From assembly GCA_900555985.1 (NCBI GenBank), contig USNF01000039.1, positions 1-6,789 on the forward strand: 6,789 bases of DNA, in the 5' to 3' direction. The notes below the pieces were generated by a model. It was not told the origin of the DNA. It saw only the letters and a program-made list of their open reading frames with translations, and ran no database searches. The stretch comes from an uncultured Gemella sp. (GTDB lineage: Bacteria; Bacillota; Bacilli; Staphylococcales; Gemellaceae). Shown piece after piece: positions 1 to 5,861 of this stretch. A program made the position numbers and the translations under genes. How positions within the stretch are numbered: the first letter of the stretch is position 1; every line of letters begins with the position of its first letter.

Positions 1-50
1 GGTTTTTTGTTTCGGAGACTTCGCCTCCTCAACTGGCTTAAGCCATTAAT
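1..50. other. Unassigned GC-richer segment with two small inverted repeats
   Basis: No gene can be supported here. The stretch is clearly richer in G and C than the rest of the window. Positions 34-45 are a perfect 12-bp palindrome (TGGCTTAAGCCA). Read on the minus strand, 14-28 forms a six-pair hairpin (GGAGGC, loop GAA, GUCUCC, with one G-U pair); on the plus strand the same stretch has an A-C mismatch, so RNA structure would favour the minus strand. Two plus-strand frames stay open from the window edge and stop at about 41 and 48, so it could also be the last codons of a plus-strand gene starting outside. The end of a small mobile element, an intergenic repeat or a structured RNA tail are other possibilities that the fragment cannot separate. 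Confidence 0.3.
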
Positions 51-96
51 AAAAAGAATCATCATTAAAATAAATTTTTTAATGATGATTCTTTTT
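51..96. terminator. Probable bidirectional rho-independent terminator of the met operon
   Basis: Arms 51-70 and 77-96 are perfect reverse complements (20 bp) around a 6-nt loop (71-76). The stem base is A-tract on one side and T-tract on the other, so transcripts in either direction end in a U-run; the run lies largely inside the stem base. The right arm ends on the first base of the aminotransferase stop codon (96-98, read on the minus strand), so it is placed to end the metN-metI-metQ-aminotransferase transcript. Its symmetry would also stop a convergent transcript from the left. Confidence 0.85.
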
Positions 97-1274
97 TATT
101 TTTCTAAATCTTTATTAAGTTGTTCTAATTTTGTTAAAAGTATATCTATTTGCTCATCAGATAAGCTAAGGCTAACTCTTATATAATCCTCACCACCACT
201 ACCAAAAACATGGCCTGGCATAGTAACTATTCTATATTCTTTTAATAACAATTCAAAGAAACTTTGGCTATTAAAACCTTCCTTAACTTTTAACCAAATA
301 AAAATACTGCCTTCTGGTTTGAAATAAGAATAACCTAGTTCATCTAATTTTGTAGTTATTTTCTCAATTCTATTTTTAAATGTTTCTTTAATGTTAGAAG
401 TAAGATGTTTATGGTTTTTTAGCGCAGTTACAACAGTATCTTGAATAGCTCCATAAATATTAGCATGGAAAATAGAGTTATATACTCTAAGTCCTTTAAT
501 AATTTCTTTATTCCCAACAGCAAATCCAATTCTAAGACCAGAAATAGAGAAATTTTTAGAGAAAGAAAAGAACTCTATTCCCACATCTTTTGCACCTGGA
601 GTGCTAATAAAACAGGGTGATGATCCTTCGTTATAATAAAAATCTGAATATGCATGATCTTGAATAACTATAATATTATTATCTTTTGCCCAGCTAACAG
701 TCTCTTCATAAAATTCTTTAGTAGCAACAGCTCCTATGGGATTAGAAGGGTAATTTAAGTAAATTAATTTTCCTTTTTCTACTAGATCACTAGGTATTGA
801 TGAATAATCTACTAAATAGTTATTTTCCTCTTTTAATTGAATTTCTTCATAATTAGCTTGTGCAAGTGCTATACCTTGAATGTAATCAGGATAGCTAGGG
901 ACAGGAAGCAAAACAGTATCACCTTTATCTAGTAGAACTGAAGGTACGCTTGATAATCCAGATTTAGTTCCAAATACTAAAGCAATTTCATCTTTTGGGT
1001 TTGCATCTATTCTGTAAGTTTCTTTAAGCCAAATAGAAATTTCATTAAGTAATGTCTCTTTTCCATCGAAAGCACCATATCTCATATTCTCAGGTTTTCT
1101 AATTGCTTTTTCTAAAGTCTCTAATAAAAGTTCTGGGGTATCAGAGTCTGGAACTCCGATACCCGCATTTAATAATGGTTTATCGCTTGAACTTTCTTCA
1201 GAGATTAATTTAAAAATTGGATAAAAAACATTTTCTGGAACATTTTTTAATGTATTTGATAATTCAATTTTCAT
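96..1274 (-). CDS. PLP-dependent class I/II aminotransferase, last gene of the met operon
   Basis: A 392-residue fold-type I aminotransferase, full length for the family and probably cytosolic. Visible landmarks: phosphate-loop GTKSG at 102-106, ring-stacking Tyr128 in VPSYPDY, the NPxGA motif at 178-182 (here NPIGA rather than the usual NPTGA), Asp206 and Tyr209 in QDHAYS for the pyridine nitrogen and O3', Schiff-base Lys240 in FSFSKN, phosphate-binding Arg248 in SGLRIG, and substrate-carboxylate Arg366 in DYIRVS. The catalytic set is complete. The style is that of the LL-diaminopimelate/PatA-like and aspartate-like group, which cannot be assigned a substrate by eye. It starts 21 bp after metQ, with a modest AGGA (1286-1289) about 11 nt from the ATG, and ends at the operon terminator. 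Membership in a Met T-box operon suggests a role in methionine metabolism, for example interconverting methionine and its 2-oxo acid 4-methylthio-2-oxobutanoate; that is inference. A lysine-pathway or general amino-acid aminotransferase is the alternative. Confidence 0.93.
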   Translation of the reverse strand: MKIELSNTLKNVPENVFYPIFKLISEESSSDKPLLNAGIGVPDSDTPELLLETLEKAIRKPENMRYGAFDGKETLLNEISIWLKETYRIDANPKDEIALVFGTKSGLSSVPSVLLDKGDTVLLPVPSYPDYIQGIALAQANYEEIQLKEENNYLVDYSSIPSDLVEKGKLIYLNYPSNPIGAVATKEFYEETVSWAKDNNIIVIQDHAYSDFYYNEGSSPCFISTPGAKDVGIEFFSFSKNFSISGLRIGFAVGNKEIIKGLRVYNSIFHANIYGAIQDTVVTALKNHKHLTSNIKETFKNRIEKITTKLDELGYSYFKPEGSIFIWLKVKEGFNSQSFFELLLKEYRIVTMPGHVFGSGGEDYIRVSLSLSDEQIDILLTKLEQLNKDLEK

Positions 1275-1295
1275 AATTAATCACGTCCTAATCTA

Positions 1296-2123
1296 TTATT
1301 TTTCAGGTTTATCGAAACCTTTAAATTCTTTATTAATTATCTCATCAAATTCTTTTGATTGAACAACTTCAATTAAGTCTTTAGCAAGTTGTGAGTCTTT
1401 TTTTGCTGTAGTAACAACGATATTGTTACGATTGTTTTCATTCATTTTTTCTAATTTTAATGCTTTAGTTAAATCAAATTTTGCAGCTAAAGCAAAGTTT
1501 CCTGGTACTGCTGATAATGTTGTACTACCTAATGAACGAGCAAGTTGTCCAGCTTCTAATTCAGTGAATTTAAGATTTTTTGGATTTTCGATTACATCAT
1601 TTTTAGTAATTTTTAATACATCAGTGTCTGGTTTAATTTTAATTAAATCAGCAGCAGCTAATAATGCATATGCACGTGCAGCATTTGATGGGTCATTAGG
1701 TAATGTTACTTCAGCTCCATCAGGGATATCTTTAAGATCTTTTACTTTGTCAGAATATAGCCCCATTGGTGCAGTTGGAACAGGAGCTAATGCTGTTAAA
1801 TCCATATTATTTTGTTCAGCAAATTTCTTCATATAAATTTTGTGTTGGAATAAGTTAGCATCTAGTTCACCGCTATTTAAAGCTTTATTAGGTTGAATGT
1901 AATCAGAAAACTCTGTAACCTTAACAGTATAACCTTTTTTCTCAAGAAGAGGTTTTATAGCTTTATTTACCATATCTGCATATGGTCCAGATGTAGCACC
2001 GACTTTAATTTCTTTTTTATCACCACTTGAGCTTGAGTTAGACTTAGAAGCTCCACACGCAGTAAGTGATATAGCTAATAGCGCTGTAAAAACAATTGTT
2101 AATATTTTTTTTAGTTTTGTCAT
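1296..2123 (-). CDS. metQ: Methionine-binding lipoprotein of the MetNIQ ABC importer
   Basis: A 275-residue NlpA/MetQ-family (Lipoprotein_9) substrate-binding protein, anchored by lipid to the outer face of the membrane, where it captures methionine for MetI/MetN. Residues 1-22 are a lipoprotein signal: basic MTKLKK, a hydrophobic core, then lipobox LTAC with the lipidated Cys23, followed by a Ser/Asn-rich linker (26-34). Family blocks appear in the expected order: VGATSGPYADM (41-51), FSDYIQPNKAL (72-82), GELDANLFQHKIY (85-97), LPNDPSNAAR (141-150), and GNFALAA (208-214), equivalent to the GNYA block of the ligand pocket. Length is normal. The start has a good ribosome binding site, AAGGAG at 2134-2139, 10 nt before the ATG, and the gene begins 19 bp after metI. 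Methionine specificity is supported independently by the AUG-specifier T-box upstream; some family members bind other forms such as D-methionine, which cannot be excluded. Confidence 0.96.
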   Translation of the reverse strand: MTKLKKILTIVFTALLAISLTACGASKSNSSSSGDKKEIKVGATSGPYADMVNKAIKPLLEKKGYTVKVTEFSDYIQPNKALNSGELDANLFQHKIYMKKFAEQNNMDLTALAPVPTAPMGLYSDKVKDLKDIPDGAEVTLPNDPSNAARAYALLAAADLIKIKPDTDVLKITKNDVIENPKNLKFTELEAGQLARSLGSTTLSAVPGNFALAAKFDLTKALKLEKMNENNRNNIVVTTAKKDSQLAKDLIEVVQSKEFDEIINKEFKGFDKPEK

Positions 2124-2142
2124 AATAATGAATCTCCTTATA

Positions 2143-2823
2143 TTAATTTTTTTTGAATTTTTTTGAAATATAATTTCCTATATATTGAGTAATTTGAACT
2201 AGTATTATTAATAAAATTACTGTAATCCACATTGTGAAGTTATCAAAACGATAGTAACCATATCTTATAGCAAGGTCACCGATTCCTCCACCTCCGACAA
2301 CTCCAGCCATTGCTGAAAATGCGATAAGATTAATTAAAGTTAGAGTAATAGATTGAACAATACCGAACATTGCTTCAGGTATTAGTACCTCTTTTATAAT
2401 TAGTGGTAGAGAAGCACCTGATGCTACAGCTGATTCAATAATACCATAATCTATCTCATTAAGAGAAGTATCAACTAATCTTGTAAATAAAGGAATAGCC
2501 GCAACAGTCAGTGGAACTATTGCACCAGTTGGACCAGTTGATTTACCAAGTAAGAATAGGGTAAATGGTATTAAAAATACTAGTAATATAATAAATGGTA
2601 TAGAACGTATTGTATTAACTATAAAATCAACAGTTTTGTATATAAGAACATTTTTAAATAACAATCTGTTGCTTGTTAAAAACAATACGATACCTAGAAA
2701 TAAACCAACGATTACGGTGATTATAATTGAAACACTAATCATATAAAGTGAATCAGCGAATGATTGAATAAGTTCAGGTTGTAAATTATTCCATTGCTCA
2801 GCCAAACTAAGATTATTCTCCAT
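2143..2823 (-). CDS. metI: Methionine ABC transporter permease
   Basis: A 226-residue inner-membrane permease of the MetI type (BPD_transp_1 fold); two copies form the methionine channel with a MetN dimer. About five hydrophobic segments are visible (roughly 27-50, 65-92, 98-115, 155-178, 197-217). The coupling EAA loop lies at about 130-150, beginning ESAVASGAS (Gly136) and ending VLIPEA, and is the part that docks on MetN. The Gly-rich GVVGGGGIGDLA (174-185) is typical of MetI proteins. The end is a basic tail (KKFKKN). The ATG overlaps the end of metN by 11 bp in another frame, so translation is probably coupled. In Bacillus subtilis the equivalent gene is called metP. Confidence 0.96.
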   Translation of the reverse strand: MENNLSLAEQWNNLQPELIQSFADSLYMISVSIIITVIVGLFLGIVLFLTSNRLLFKNVLIYKTVDFIVNTIRSIPFIILLVFLIPFTLFLLGKSTGPTGAIVPLTVAAIPLFTRLVDTSLNEIDYGIIESAVASGASLPLIIKEVLIPEAMFGIVQSITLTLINLIAFSAMAGVVGGGGIGDLAIRYGYYRFDNFTMWITVILLIILVQITQYIGNYISKKFKKN

Positions 2824-3832
2824 AAACTTTCACCTCCACATCACTAATATCATTAATAAGATGATTTACAAAATCTGAACAATTTTGTTCATCTCCAGTA
2901 ACTGCAAAAGTAAGGCTACCTAATTGTTTATTTTGAATATATTCAATTCTACCAGCTAAAATATTTGTAGTAACATTATATTTATTTGCTAGTGTCTGGA
3001 TTACTGGTTCTTTTGCTGCATTACCTTTAAAGATAACTTTAATTACAGTTTCATCTTTATATTGACTTAAAAACTGTTCTTCAAAATCATCATCACTATG
3101 TAAGTTAGAAATAAATTCTTTCATAAGTTTTGTTTTAGGATTAGAGAAAACGTCATAAGCGGAGCTTAATTCAATAATTTCACCATTTTCCATTACTGCA
3201 ACTTTATCACAAATTTGTTTAATAACTTCCATTTCATGAGTAACAAGAATAATAGTAATTCCTAATTTTTTATTAATTTCTTTTAATAATGAAAGAATTT
3301 GTTTTGTTGTAACTGGATCAAGTGCACTTGTAGCTTCATCACAAAGTAAAACTTTAGGGTTATTAGCTAGTGCTTTAGCTATACCAACACGTTGCTTTTG
3401 ACCACCTGAAAGTTGACTAGGATAAACATTTTTCTTGTCAACTAATCCAACAAGTTCTAGTAATTCATCGATACGTTTAGGTATATCATCTGGTTTTACA
3501 TCTCCAGCTTTAAGATTAAAGGCAATGTTTTCACCAACTGTTTTCGAATTTAATAGGTTAAATTGTTGAAAAATCATTCCTATTTTTTGTCTATAAATTC
3601 TCAAATCATGTCTATTTAGTTTATTAACAACTTGACCATCGACAACTACTTCACCACAAGACGGTGTTTCTAATAAATTTATACATCTTAGAAGCGTACT
3701 TTTACCTGCCCCTGAGTAACCGATTATACCAAAAATTTCTCCAGCTTTAACATGGAGGTTTGTTGGTTTTAAAGCTACAATTTCTTTTCCTTTCTGATGG
3801 AATGTTTTTCCAACACCATTCAGATTTATCAT
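2813..3832 (-). CDS. metN: Methionine ABC transporter ATP-binding protein with NIL regulatory domain
   Basis: A 339-residue cytoplasmic ATPase that powers methionine uptake through MetI. The N-terminal nucleotide-binding domain is intact: Walker A GYSGAGKST (38-46, Lys44), Q-loop Gln89 in FQQFNLL, ABC signature LSGGQKQR (141-148), Walker B VLLCDEATSALD (161-172, Glu166 catalytic) and switch His199 in VTHE. After a linker, residues from about 262 to the end (containing GSLTFAVTGD) form the C-terminal NIL domain. In characterised MetN proteins this domain binds methionine and blocks transport when internal methionine is high (trans-inhibition). The start is the first in-frame ATG after the T-box, with AAAGGAG at 3839-3845, 6 nt upstream. 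It is the first gene of the operon, so the leader acts directly on it. Length and domain order are standard. Confidence 0.97.
   Translation of the reverse strand: MINLNGVGKTFHQKGKEIVALKPTNLHVKAGEIFGIIGYSGAGKSTLLRCINLLETPSCGEVVVDGQVVNKLNRHDLRIYRQKIGMIFQQFNLLNSKTVGENIAFNLKAGDVKPDDIPKRIDELLELVGLVDKKNVYPSQLSGGQKQRVGIAKALANNPKVLLCDEATSALDPVTTKQILSLLKEINKKLGITIILVTHEMEVIKQICDKVAVMENGEIIELSSAYDVFSNPKTKLMKEFISNLHSDDDFEEQFLSQYKDETVIKVIFKGNAAKEPVIQTLANKYNVTTNILAGRIEYIQNKQLGSLTFAVTGDEQNCSDFVNHLINDISDVEVKVYGE
2831..2837 (-). promoter_or_regulatory. Strong metI ribosome binding site inside metN
   Basis: The minus strand reads GGAGGTG, 7 nt before the metI ATG (2821-2823). It lies wholly within the last codons of metN. 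It fixes the metI start and fits translational coupling across the 11-bp overlap. Confidence 0.85.
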
Positions 3833-3838
3833 AAAATT

Positions 3839-3845
3839 CTCCTTT
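3839..3845 (-). promoter_or_regulatory. metN ribosome binding site, just past the T-box terminator
   Basis: The minus strand reads AAAGGAG, 6 nt before the metN ATG. It lies about 9 nt downstream of the U-tract of the leader terminator and outside the switch helices. Control is therefore most likely by transcription termination, not by hiding the ribosome binding site. Confidence 0.85.
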
Positions 3846-3854
3846 CTTTATATG

Positions 3855-3893
3855 AAAAAAAGACGTACCTTAGCTTAAGCTAAAGGACGTCTT
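3855..3893 (-). terminator. T-box intrinsic terminator (off state of the leader)
   Basis: On the minus strand, arms 3893-3879 and 3874-3860 pair over 15 positions with one G-U pair and one C-U mismatch around a UUAA loop. A run of seven U follows (complement of 3855-3861). The 5' arm shares bases 3882-3890 with the antiterminator, so the two folds exclude each other. This is the stop used when tRNA-Met is charged. Confidence 0.94.
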
Positions 3894-3910
3894 ACCGTGA
3901 TACCACCTTT
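3882..3910 (-). promoter_or_regulatory. T-box antiterminator with tRNA acceptor-binding bulge
   Basis: The minus strand reads AAAGGUGGUAUCACGG and then, further on, CGUCCUUU. AAAGG (3906-3910) pairs with CCUUU (3882-3886), and the ACG/CGU segment forms the second helix. The bulge between them holds the conserved UGGU. UGGU pairs with a free 3' ACCA, matching a tRNA whose discriminator base is A, as in tRNA-Met. Binding of the uncharged acceptor end stabilises this fold at the expense of the terminator. Confidence 0.93.
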
Positions 3911-4008
3911 ATTTGTATAATAATCACTTATTATACCTCTATAAGTTACTTTTATAACTTCTGCTGTAACGGGCATACCCGTAGTATAAATACTAAATGC
4001 TCAAAGTC

Positions 4009-4011
4009 CAT
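4009..4011 (-). promoter_or_regulatory. T-box specifier triplet AUG (methionine)
   Basis: The triplet sits on the 3' side of the Stem I internal loop, right after GAA and before GAC-UUUGAG, the standard position. It pairs with the CAU anticodon. Initiator and elongator tRNA-Met share CAU, so the triplet alone does not tell them apart. A frame slip by one would give AAU or UGG, but both break the GAA-specifier-purine spacing. Confidence 0.9.
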
Positions 4012-4110
4012 TTCTCCTATAACTAATTAATCTCTTTCAGCATACAAGATCTCTCTACAAAATAGTTGATAGGATTCTACTTATCATAGCATTAATTAAT
4101 CAATGACTTT

Positions 4111-4139
4111 ATTCTAGCATAAATTTTCTGACAATGCAA
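4111..4139 (-). promoter_or_regulatory. Extended -10 promoter of the met operon
   Basis: The minus strand has TTGCAT (4134-4139) as a poor -35 box, a 17-bp spacer, and TAGAAT (4111-4116) as -10, preceded by TG one base upstream (TGCTAGAAT), an extended -10. The start of transcription is expected near 4104, which places it just upstream of T-box Stem I. The flanking 4141-4200 is very AT-rich and could help binding of the polymerase alpha subunit. Confidence 0.72.
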
Positions 4140-4209
4140 TATTAAAGTTTAAAATTTTAGAATAAATCTAAGAAATAATTGATATATATATAATTGGTAA
4201 AAAAATAAC

Positions 4210-4237
4210 TTGACTTTTATTAATAATCTTATATAAT
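4210..4237 (+). promoter_or_regulatory. Upstream promoter P1 of the uppS-cdsA-rseP operon
   Basis: TTGACT (4210-4215), a 16-bp spacer and a consensus TATAAT (4232-4237) form the best sigma-A type promoter in the intergenic region on this strand. Transcription would start near 4244, leaving an untranslated leader of about 87 nt before uppS. I see no riboswitch or convincing hairpin in that leader. Confidence 0.7.
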
Positions 4238-4277
4238 AATTAAGTTAATCACCATATTATTTATATTGACAATAAAT

Positions 4278-4306
4278 TTGTTGCTTACAGCTATTTATGA
4301 TATAAT
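4278..4306 (+). promoter_or_regulatory. Proximal promoter P2 of uppS (extended -10)
   Basis: TTGTTG (4278-4283), a 17-bp spacer and TATAAT (4301-4306), with TG one base upstream (TGATATAAT), an extended -10 element. The start would be near 4313, only about 18 nt before the uppS ATG but still upstream of its AGGAGG. A better -35, TTGACA at 4266-4271, is 29 bp from this -10 and so cannot serve it. Confidence 0.65.
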
Positions 4307-4330
4307 GAGGTGTATTGCATAGGAGGTATT

Positions 4331-5089
4331 ATGTTTAAATTTTTTAAGAAAAATAAACCTGAAGAAATAAAAACAGAATTAAAGAAAACACCAACTCACG
4401 TTGCCATTATAATGGATGGTAATGGACGTTGGGCTAAAAAAAGAAATATGCCACGTATAAAAGGACATTATGAAGGGATGCAAACAGTAAAAAAAATAAC
4501 TAAATTTGCATCAAAACTAGGTATTAAATATTTAACGTTATATGCTTTTTCTACTGAAAATTGGGCAAGACCTAAGGAAGAAGTAAGTTACTTAATGGAT
4601 TTACCGGAGAAAATGTTTAGTAGCTTTATGCCAGAATTAATGGGAAATAATGTCAAAGTTGAAGTTATTGGAGTTATTGAAAAATTACCTGAAAATACTA
4701 GAAAAGCTGTTAATGATGCTATAGAACAAACAAAAAATAATACAGGATTAAAATTAATTTTTGCGTTAAACTATGGTTCAAAAGATGAAATTATCAGTGC
4801 AGTTAAAACTATAGCTAATGATGTAAAATCTGATAAATATAATATAGAAGATATTACAGAAGAGACTTTAAGTAAAAATCTATTTACAGCAAATACTCCA
4901 GACCCTGATTTATTGATAAGAACGTCAGGGGAACAAAGAATTTCTAACTTTTTACTTTGGCAAATAGCTTATAGTGAATTTATTTTTACAAAAGTAGCTT
5001 GGCCAGATTTTACTGAAGAAGAGTTTTATAATTCGTTATTAGAATACCAAAATAGAGATAGAAGGTTTGGTGGTTTAAATGAAGACTAG
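4331..5089 (+). CDS. uppS: Undecaprenyl diphosphate synthase (cis-prenyltransferase)
   Basis: A 252-residue enzyme that adds eight isopentenyl units in cis to farnesyl diphosphate, giving the C55 lipid that, once dephosphorylated, carries peptidoglycan and teichoic acid units. Seen in order: IMDGNGRWA (27-35) with catalytic Asp29; YAFSTENWARP (71-81); the IEKLP segment (116-120); NYGSKDEI (148-155), where the family usually has NYGG; PDPDLLIRTSGEQRIS (190-205) with diphosphate-binding Arg197 and Arg203; SEF (215-217) with Glu216, the conserved metal-linked position; and the C-terminal RDRRFGG (242-248). Length is normal. I choose the ATG at 4331: AGGAGG lies at 4321-4326, close upstream. A GTG at 4310 would add seven residues, but it has no ribosome site and lies at or before the P2 transcript start. 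The gene overlaps cdsA by 11 bp. It is first in its operon, divergent from the met genes. Confidence 0.97.
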   Translation: MFKFFKKNKPEEIKTELKKTPTHVAIIMDGNGRWAKKRNMPRIKGHYEGMQTVKKITKFASKLGIKYLTLYAFSTENWARPKEEVSYLMDLPEKMFSSFMPELMGNNVKVEVIGVIEKLPENTRKAVNDAIEQTKNNTGLKLIFALNYGSKDEIISAVKTIANDVKSDKYNIEDITEETLSKNLFTANTPDPDLLIRTSGEQRISNFLLWQIAYSEFIFTKVAWPDFTEEEFYNSLLEYQNRDRRFGGLNED

Positions 5090-5861
5090 AGTAATAACTG
5101 CTATTGTGGCTTTAATTGTATTTTTACCACTACTATTTTTAGGTGGAGATTATTTTAAATATACTATGTTTGCTTTAGGTGTTATGGCAATGTATGAAAT
5201 AGTTAGAATGACATTTAAAGAAACAAATATTGTTATCTTAGGATTATCTTCTCTAGCAGGAGCAGTATTATATTTACATAATGAAATTTTAAGTTTATCA
5301 CAGTATAGTATAGTATATATAATTATTATTGGTATGTTAGGATCAGTTGTAGGGACTGGACATAGAATTAAATTAGTAGAAATAGGATCGATTATATTTG
5401 TTACAGCATATATATTTGTTGGATTTTATTCGCTATATATGCTGAGAAGTTTAAGTTTATTCCATGTTGGATATTTATTGCTTACTATTTGGTTTACAGA
5501 TAGCTTTGCATATATTGGTGGGATGAAATTTGGTAAAAATAAACTATCTCCACATATAAGTCCTAATAAATCAATTGAAGGATCAGTTATAGGAAGCTTA
5601 TCATCAATATTAATTGCTATTGTATTTTATTTTACAACTAATATTTTTTCTAATCTATTATTAGCAATTTGTATTACTTTAGTGATTAGTGTAATTGGTC
5701 AATTTGGAGATTTAATAGAATCTGCATATAAACGTGAATATGGAGTCAAGGATAGTAGTAATTTACTACCAGGTCATGGAGGAATTTTTGATAGATTTGA
5801 TTCAGTAATTCTTTCTGCTCCATGTTTAGTACTATTATTAAACTTAGTAGCAACGTTATAG
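5079..5861 (+). CDS. cdsA: Phosphatidate cytidylyltransferase (CDP-diglyceride synthase)
   Basis: A 260-residue membrane enzyme that makes CDP-diacylglycerol from CTP and phosphatidic acid, the branch point for phosphatidylglycerol and cardiolipin. Most of the chain is hydrophobic, with several membrane spans. The C-terminal CdsA signature is complete from 215 to 241: SAYKRE (Lys218, Arg219), VKD (Lys224, Asp225), then LPGHGGIFDRFD (230-241). Asp141 in WFTDSFAY and Asp211 in GDLIES are the conserved acidic residues thought to hold metal. GKNKLSPHISPNKS (152-165) is the conserved substrate loop. The start ATG lies inside the end of uppS (11-bp overlap) with only a weak GGTGG (5069-5073), so translation is probably coupled to uppS. 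The N-terminal MKTRVITA is typical of Firmicutes CdsA proteins and supports this start. Confidence 0.96.
   Translation: MKTRVITAIVALIVFLPLLFLGGDYFKYTMFALGVMAMYEIVRMTFKETNIVILGLSSLAGAVLYLHNEILSLSQYSIVYIIIIGMLGSVVGTGHRIKLVEIGSIIFVTAYIFVGFYSLYMLRSLSLFHVGYLLLTIWFTDSFAYIGGMKFGKNKLSPHISPNKSIEGSVIGSLSSILIAIVFYFTTNIFSNLLLAICITLVISVIGQFGDLIESAYKREYGVKDSSNLLPGHGGIFDRFDSVILSAPCLVLLLNLVATL

Larger units (their letters stand above)
3854..4104 (-). ncRNA. Methionine-specific T-box leader riboswitch (AUG specifier)
   Basis: This 5' leader senses the ratio of uncharged to charged tRNA-Met and controls read-through into metNIQ and the aminotransferase. Stem I base: 4088-4093 pairs with 3996-4001 (AAUGCU with AGCAUU). 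The upper helix joins 4069-4073 and 4063-4067 to 4016-4020 and 4021-4025. AGUA lies on the 5' side and GAA on the 3' side, as in the loop E motif of known T-boxes. Directly after GAA is the specifier AUG (4009-4011), then a purine and the conserved CUUUGAGC. The conserved AGAGAG (about 4051-4056) and CUGAAAGAG (about 4032-4040) of the distal Stem I are present. Further hairpins are at 3969-3982, 3943-3960 and 3915-3936; the last, 9 perfect pairs, is placed as Stem III. The antiterminator and terminator complete the switch. Specificity is thus read twice: AUG codon and UGGU bulge. The 5' end is inferred from the promoter. Confidence 0.95.
4105..4330. other. Divergent intergenic region between metN leader and uppS
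   Basis: This gene-free stretch separates the two divergent operons. It holds the met promoter at its left end (minus strand) and the two uppS promoters (plus strand). It is extremely AT-rich. I see no tRNA, small gene with a ribosome site, or riboswitch. A short inverted repeat, TTAGA-N5-TCTAA, lies at 4157-4171, about 18 bp upstream of the met -35 box. Confidence 0.8.

Noticed and set aside
1423..1836. Open frame of 137 codons on the plus strand
   Set aside because: It lies wholly antisense to metQ, whose family blocks are unmistakable. It has no ribosome binding site of note and its translation resembles no family I know.
3871..3882. Palindrome TAGCTTAAGCTA, resembling the one at 34-45, as a repeat family
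   Set aside because: This copy is the tip of the T-box terminator. The shared core GCTTAAGC is only eight bases and self-complementary, so similarity to 34-45 is not evidence of a repeat.
4266..4271. Perfect TTGACA as a -35 box for uppS
   Set aside because: The nearest good -10 (4301-4306) is 29 bp away, and at 16-18 bp spacing there is only a poor match. It is probably chance in this AT-rich stretch.
4310..4330. GTG start giving uppS seven extra residues
   Set aside because: No ribosome binding site precedes it, it sits at or before the predicted P2 start of transcription, and the extra residues are not family-like. AGGAGG at 4321-4326 points to the ATG at 4331.
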